Below, piece by piece: positions 57,942-64,000 of a stretch of DNA of 64,000 nucleotides. This DNA is from Lepidodermella squamata (taxonomy: Eukaryota > Gastrotricha). A program made the translations under genes and the position numbers. Numbering within the stretch: the stretch's first letter is position 1; the number at the start of each line of letters is the position of its first letter. The DNA is taken from positions 2,232,001 through 2,296,000 of the forward strand of contig JBLDXI010000054.1 of assembly GCA_047495785.1 (NCBI GenBank), given 5' to 3'. A model generated the notes under the pieces. That model did no database searches. It was given only the letters and a program-made list of their open reading frames with translations, and was not told the origin of the DNA.

Positions 57942-60900
57942 TTAACGATCTTTCAAGTCGCAGCCATAAACATCGTAACTTCCATCGAGTATGCAGTATC
58001 TTGACCAATATGTCATTGCTAAAAGACAGGAGCACTTATGTTCGCGACCACAGTTGTAGAATAGCGACTCGTCAACCCTGAATGGAAACAAGAAAGATCT
58101 GCATTCATTTTCATAAGACCCGCCAGCTCGGCAAGGGCATAGTATCAGTTGCGAGAAAGTGGCAAGACCTAGCATGTGCTTGATAAGCTGATATTGAACA
58201 GGTTCATTACGGGGTGACAACTGCCGAGCGAAAGTTAACGCCGTATTTCCATCAGTGCTTTTCGCAAACGCGTTGGCTCCCATTGACAGCAGGAATTTCA
58301 TTGTATCCGCATGGCCCTGTTTAACTGCAAACATCAAGGCTGTATCGCCGTTGCTTCTGCTTGCGTTAATATTTGCTCCTTTTTCGAGCAACAGTTTCGC
58401 ATTGATTCCAAACCCGTTGAAAGCAGCATCGCTGAGTGGCGGTAAGTTATCAACCGATCGTCGAGCGTTGGGATCAGCCCCACGGTCTAGCAACAGTTTA
58501 ACATTGTTTTCGTTGGACGAAGCAGCGGCGAGGTGCAGCGGAAAGGAGCCGTAAGTGCTCTCAGCAGCTTTGATATCGGCACCGTGATCCAGGAGAATTT
58601 GAATCAAGGCCGTAGGAGCGTTGGCCAACAGAGCTCGATGAAGAACTGTATAATTCGCAATAGCATAACCAGAATTCAACTTATCGGGGCTTCGCCAGTT
58701 GACGTCAAGACCCAAAGAAAGCAAACGCTTGACCTCTAATGAATTGTGAGCAACAGCAGCTTCCATTACTTGATTTTGAAGAGCGACATTCACCTGAAGG
58801 TATTCAAGAATTATTTAATAATATCGGACTAGTAGATTAATGGAAATTAACTGTTTTCCGTTCCAAAATACTTATCATGGCCCCCACACGGTTTCCTTTG
58901 GCAAAATCGAGAGCACACTTCCCATCGCTTTTCTTGATAGACTTGTCTGCACCACGCTTGACCAGCAATTCAACAATGTTAGTAATCCTCCAGGCAGCTG
59001 CTTCAATAAGAGCTGTAGAGCCGTCTGATCTCAATGCATTGATATTAGCACCAGCGTCTAGAAGCGCATTGACCACGCCTTCGTTCCGAGACCACGCTGC
59101 ATAATGGATAGCCGCATTTCCATTCTCGTCAGTCTCGTCGATGTTAGATACGCGGGGGATCAGAGTTTTCACAGCACTTACATCGCCGATTGCTGACGCC
59201 CTGCGAAGATCAGCGCCCCAAGTAGCACCCTGAGAGAAAAATGTACATACTTCGCCCTGGAGATTAACTTTTCGCTAAAAACTTACATCATCAGGCCATA
59301 TTAGCTTCAAAACTTCAATTTGGCCACCCCTTGCAGCCATATCGATTGCTGTTGCACCTTGCGGGTGCCGCAGTTTCCGGATGGATGTGTCGGCCCCTCG
59401 TCCCATTAGCACCTTGACAACAGCTGTCGCACCGTACCAGGCAGCCTCGATTAGGGCCGATGAACCGTCAGTTCGCAACGCATTAACGCTGACACCTGCA
59501 TCAAGCAAAGCGGCTACAACAGCGGCGTGATTTCCCTGCGCGGCTTTGTGTATCGCCATATTGCCATCTGAATCTTGCCACGTCAGATCAACGTTAGGCA
59601 TCGAAATCAAGCGTTTGACCTCTGGCAAGTCACCGCGCCCAGCAGCATCAATCAGTGCTTTTCGAACTTCAGCTAATGGCAAAGTTGTCGTTGTTATCTT
59701 CGCCGTAGTGGTGGTAGTAGTCGTAGTGGTCGTTGGGTTAGCCTGTTTCGCATCATCATAAACGCATTTTAGTGTAAACAAATATTCCATTCATTTATAA
59801 TCTAACCTGTTTCAGCAATCTGAGAATTGTTGAGTCGCTGGCATAATCAAATGCTGTAAGACCGCTCGAGTCGGCGAGGTTGACCTTGGCTCCTCGTTCG
59901 ATTAACAACCTCACTACATCCGTTGCATCAGAGTCTGCTGCTTCCATCAGTGGCGTGGTTTTGCCGGAACCCAAAGCATTGACGTCAACACCAGCAATCA
60001 ACAGAGCCCTGACTACATCGACGCGATCGTTCGCCGCAGCTCGATGAATCGCCATATCACCATCCGCGTCGCGCCAACTGAGGTCAAGTCTACCTGTTGC
60101 CATCAACCGCCTGACTTTGACCAGATCACCGTCACTGGCAGCATCAACCAGTTGCTGCTGGAGGTCGCGTAAGCTCGGTGTTGTGGTAGTGGTCGTCGTA
60201 GTAGTTGTCGATGTAGTGGTTGTTGTTGCCTTTGAAAATTGAAAGACATTGGCTATAAACTGGATAAACTGGGTTTTTAATCACTCTAATACGCGTACCG
60301 CATTTTTTCCTATAGCAGATAGCAGCCCGGGCTACTAAAATCCCAACCTCGAAATTTTGAAAAGTTCCAAAAATAATTGTTGATGGTGAATCCTTCATAT
60401 CATATGGTGAATCATTTGATGTTTTTGAACCAACTTGACCCCTCAACCCTGGGCTAATATTGGGGATGGGCGATTATTAGTTAATGGGCATCAATCAATC
60501 AATACTATTAGAACAAATACGAAAATCACTAAAAAAGCCGTAATTCTTAGTCTTATTCTTCACCACTGCCCGATAAAACCTTTTTATTCTTCCACACCTT
60601 TAAAGGTAATACTTGGAAATCTGGCTATTGAATTATCACATACCTTGAATCGTCGTCTGTTGAAAACTTCAACTAGGTCATTAGACATAGCGCTAATCTG
60701 ATCATCCCTGAAATCTGAAACATCGACCCCTTTATCGATGAGCAATCTAGCAATGCTCTCGTGTTTCTTTCCGACAGCAACACTCATCGCTGTTTCGCCG
60801 GACAAAGATTTTGCATTAACGTTGGCTCCGCGATTGAGAAGAAGCCGGACAGTATCTATTCTTCCTTTCTCAGCAGCTAGTATTAACGCTGTAGATTCGG

Positions 60901-63900
60901 AACGATCTTCCTTGGCGTCCAGACACGCCCCATGGTCTAGCAACAGCTGCACGATATCCACACTGCATTCAGCAGCCGCCATGCCGAGAGGCAGTGAGCC
61001 GAATTTACCCTCTCTGGCGTTGACATTCGCTCTACCATCGACAACAAGCAGTCGAACCAACTCGAACGGGGAGTTCAAGGCAAGAGCTAAATGCAGGGCA
61101 GTACCATTCAGAACTGGCCGATGGGTCAATTCACGCGAGTCTCGCCAGTCAACATTCAAGTAACCCAGGTTCAAAAGCTGCCGAATTTGAGTTGCGTTAG
61201 CTTCAATGATAGCTTGCATCAATTGCCGTTGCTCCACGGTAACATCCTATTACGAAGCATTTGCTTTTCAAATTAAAATAATGACTAAATTGATTACCTT
61301 TTGACTACACCGTCCAAAGCTTGGATGCCAGCTAGAATTAGCTCCACATGATGAACCGTGTGAACCATCAACAACTTCAAAACCGAGGTTGCAGTGTAAA
61401 AATGAGACAGAGCCAGGCGGGGATGCAGTGTTCGGCAGCATAACCCGTCCGTCGACCGAAATGAGTTTCCCATTCGAGATTTCAGGAGTCGTACACGAGC
61501 CTTTCGGAAGAATAAAATAATCACTAATCACAACATGAATTGTTCGTTAACAAACCAATTTCGGAACAAGTTCCAGGCGCTGACCACGTATTATTTGAAC
61601 GGCAAACAATGAAATCTGTACCGCGAAGTTCATAGCCACTGTCACATGAAACAGCTAAAATCGTAGCCGCTTCATAGATATCCACGGGAGCGTTCGCGAC
61701 ATCGATGCGCCCATGAAGGATGGCGGGGATATCCTTACATCCTTGCGGAGGAGCTGAAAATGTTAGCGAACTTTAGCTATATCTAGAACAAGACAGCATT
61801 CAACTAACCATCAACGCATCGACCAGGTTCAGACCAGGTGCCAGTCTCCAGACAAGTGATGGTATTAGACCCTTCAAGAATTGAACCTTGGAGGCACTCA
61901 AAAGTGACAGAGGTTCCAACAGTCATCGGGAGCTCAGGCATATCAGACATTGCTGCATTTTCTGGTATCGCAATTTCATCGCTACAGGCTGAAAACGAAA
62001 ATTTTGATTTGAAATTAAAATACACAAACAATTAGTGTCTCACTCGGTTGAATACAAGCCCCCTCGCTGACCCATGTTCCATTATCCAAGCAAGCAATAA
62101 TGTTCGTGCCTTCCAGCTCGAATCCTGACATGCAATTAAAAGTAGCGGTTATTGACTGGTATCCGGGGAGATCTCTTGAATTCGATCCGACGACGGCATT
62201 CTCAGGGACAGGCACATCAGTTGGACAGGCTATGGTAAACAAATATAACGCAGGGTACTGAGCTGCAAAACAACTTACGAATCACGCATCGTCCTTTCAA
62301 GCTCCAAGAATTTGTTGCAGTGATAAAGCAAACGTCGTGAGAGCCGATTAGAGAAAACCCGTCGTCGCAAATGATTGAACCACAGCACGAGTCGGGCGCA
62401 TACTGGATCTTACCATGCGAAAGCCTCTTCGGCCTCGGGGTTAACACTAAAATATAATGAGCATAAATATATTTTAGTTTGGCTAGTTTAGCAAACTAGT
62501 GGCGAACAACTCTTAAATTAAGGGTTCTAAATTTCGTTAAAAAGCCTACCTCTTAGTTTGACGATTTCGGCGCGTTCATCCCCACATCCACTTTGCGGCG
62601 ACAGGCTCGAACAGCGACTAAACTTGGCGAATAACTGGACGAGTTTGTTGTAGCCAGCAGCCGATGCCCACTCAGAGGGCGAGTTTCCGTCTTCATCAGC
62701 CTCGCATGTCGCATTGTATTTAGTTAGCAAGAGCTCGATCAGCGGGACGCAGTTTTGCTCAATCGCCATCCAGAGAAGTGTTTTGCCGCGTTGATTCTTA
62801 TGAGACAGCGCAGATTTGAGTTGATCGGGGTTCAACCCAGATAGAAGAGAATCGATCATTTCAACGCCGTTGTCGTAACACCTCGCTGACTGATGAAGCA
62901 TTGATCGGCTGGTTTCATCATCCTGGACAAGAGACGCGTAGTTTGAACGCGTAAACGCCTGGATTAGTTGGTTGTTTTCCGACTTCACCGCCAGCCCGAA
63001 TGGAGTGTCACCGTTCTTGTTTTTCTCTGTATGCAGGCCAGCGGAAGCTTCAAGCGAAAAAATGTTAGCAACCATTTCGGCATTTCCGTTCAAGACAGCT
63101 AGATGAAGGGCGTTGTCACCTGTGATTGAGTTGGGCAATTTTACGAGACTTGAATTAGCTTCAGCCAAAACCGAGAAGCATTGAGTCAGGTTTCTCTGAA
63201 CAGCAAGCAGCATCGGCGTGTTGCCTTTCGAATCAAATTTTGCCAGATCCATCGAACCGGCGAACTCTTTCAGAAAAGCAGCATGATTTCTCCCTACAGC
63301 CAGATGAGCCACCGTTTGATCCAGGCTGTTCACAGCCGATAAGTCAGCATTCCGTGTTTTAACAAGGTAACGAATGAATTCGATTGGCTTTCCTTCATCG
63401 ACAGCGACTAATAGAGGCGTCATACCAGTAGGACCTTCGAAGCCATCAGACGGCCAAGTTGGGAGGTTGATATCGCTGAAGCCAGCCTTCTCAAATAGAA
63501 AATCCACTGCTTCAATCGAGCTGGCGAGGTGCAATGCCGAATAGCCGCGAATATCGGTAACCCGGCTATCAATAGTGAACTCGTCATCAGTCAGCACCTT
63601 GGCGAAGGAGATGGCATTTGATGCGATCGCCGTTAGGAATGGAGTCCTGCCCATGCTATCCTTTTCATCAGCCAAGCCCGGGAATTTGGCGAGAAGCTTG
63701 CTAGCAATTTGCTTGCTGGTTGCATCACTTATTTTCATCGCACGTAAATCGGTGTCAGGCAGCAACGCCATGGCATGAAGAGCGTTGCCAACTTTAGAAA
63801 ACGCTTCGGCAGAATCTTCTATTTTCGCCTTGAGAAGCTCATCGAGAACGTTGATTTTCCTCAGGAATGCAGCAAGGTGTAGCAAAGAGCCGATGCCTTT

Positions 63901-64000
63901 CGAGATTTTCTGGCGATTAGCGGTCGTCAATTGGCATTGCAAGGCAACTGAGTTCGGCTTGTTTTGAAAGTACTTTCTAATGAAAATGAAGAAGCCCTTT
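57942..64000 (-). CDS. Ankyrin-sushi-ankyrin multidomain protein (3' part, 1698 codons)
   Basis: Eleven exons on the minus strand: 62550..>64000, 62279..62446, 62044..62229, 61809..61988, 61556..61753, 61298..61500, 60644..61246, 59807..60229, 59287..59742, 58852..59229, 57942..58793; all in frame. The first exon (483 codons, open to the window edge) holds many ankyrin repeats (GYSALHLASS, GDNALHLAVLNG, GKTLLWMAIEQN). The next five exons each encode one CCP/sushi module with its Cys and Trp pattern, such as TFNCMSGFELEGTNIIAC. Four of them are phase 1-1. Ankyrin repeats then resume (GTALHLALALN, GETAMSVAVGKKH), with Thr-rich linkers at the start of the exons at 60229 and 59742. The last exon has ankyrin repeats and a Cys-rich end (about ten Cys, YNCGREHKCSC). 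CCP modules imply an extracellular location, unusual for ankyrin repeats. The N terminus lies outside the window. Confidence 0.85.

Overview
The window is a compact genome segment from an invertebrate animal. Protein-coding exons are interrupted by short GT-AG introns, mostly about 50-65 bp, with acceptors of the TTTTCAG/TTTTTAG type. The animal-specific genes include a Cys-loop ligand-gated channel, a GABA-B-like class C GPCR, a type I ferlin and a GASZ-like protein. I cannot fix the phylum. Short introns, acceptor style, tight same-strand gene spacing and 3' splice sites just upstream of start codons would suit a lineage with spliced-leader trans-splicing, but no spliced-leader gene is visible. 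All gene models were joined by hand from reading frame and splice sites; every junction quoted keeps frame.

Layout. 1-5.4 kb (+): the 3' end of a GASZ-like SAM/tail-anchor protein, then a complete 1052-aa SANTA plus four-SANT protein resembling centromere factor KNL2/M18BP1. 5.7-8.0 kb (-): an intronless class C GPCR. 8.6-10.5 kb (+): an eight-exon SLC37-type sugar-phosphate transporter. 11.2-12.9 kb (-): an intronless Cys-loop receptor with a Gly/Pro/Ser repeat extension. 13.5-17.4 kb (-): a tight run of SEH1, UBE2N, METTL5 and a NOPCHAP1-like gene, possibly an operon.

19-37.3 kb (+): a tandem array of a two-module family, with an irregular leucine-rich N-terminal domain followed by a C-terminal MYND zinc finger. 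There are five intact members, one member with a stop codon inside the zinc finger, and several decayed fragments. A broken FLYWCH/MULE-type transposase lies between members, and the last member has a 4.4 kb intron filled with repeats and a duplicated unknown ORF. This looks like birth-and-death evolution.

37.6-51.1 kb (+): a complete 1995-aa ferlin whose large introns carry antisense open fragments, one of them gag-like. 51.7-53.8 kb (+): phosducin-like protein PDCL. 54.1-55.8 kb (-): an unrecognised type I membrane protein with endocytic sorting motifs. 56.7-57.3 kb (+): a 144-aa orphan. 57.4-57.65 kb: a 239-bp near-perfect foldback palindrome. 57.9-64.0 kb (-): the 3' 1698 codons of a striking protein that alternates ankyrin repeats, five CCP/sushi modules on separate exons, Thr-rich linkers, more ankyrin repeats and a Cys-rich C terminus.

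The strongest candidates for something undescribed are the LRR-MYND array, the ankyrin-sushi-ankyrin protein and the four-SANT KNL2-like protein.
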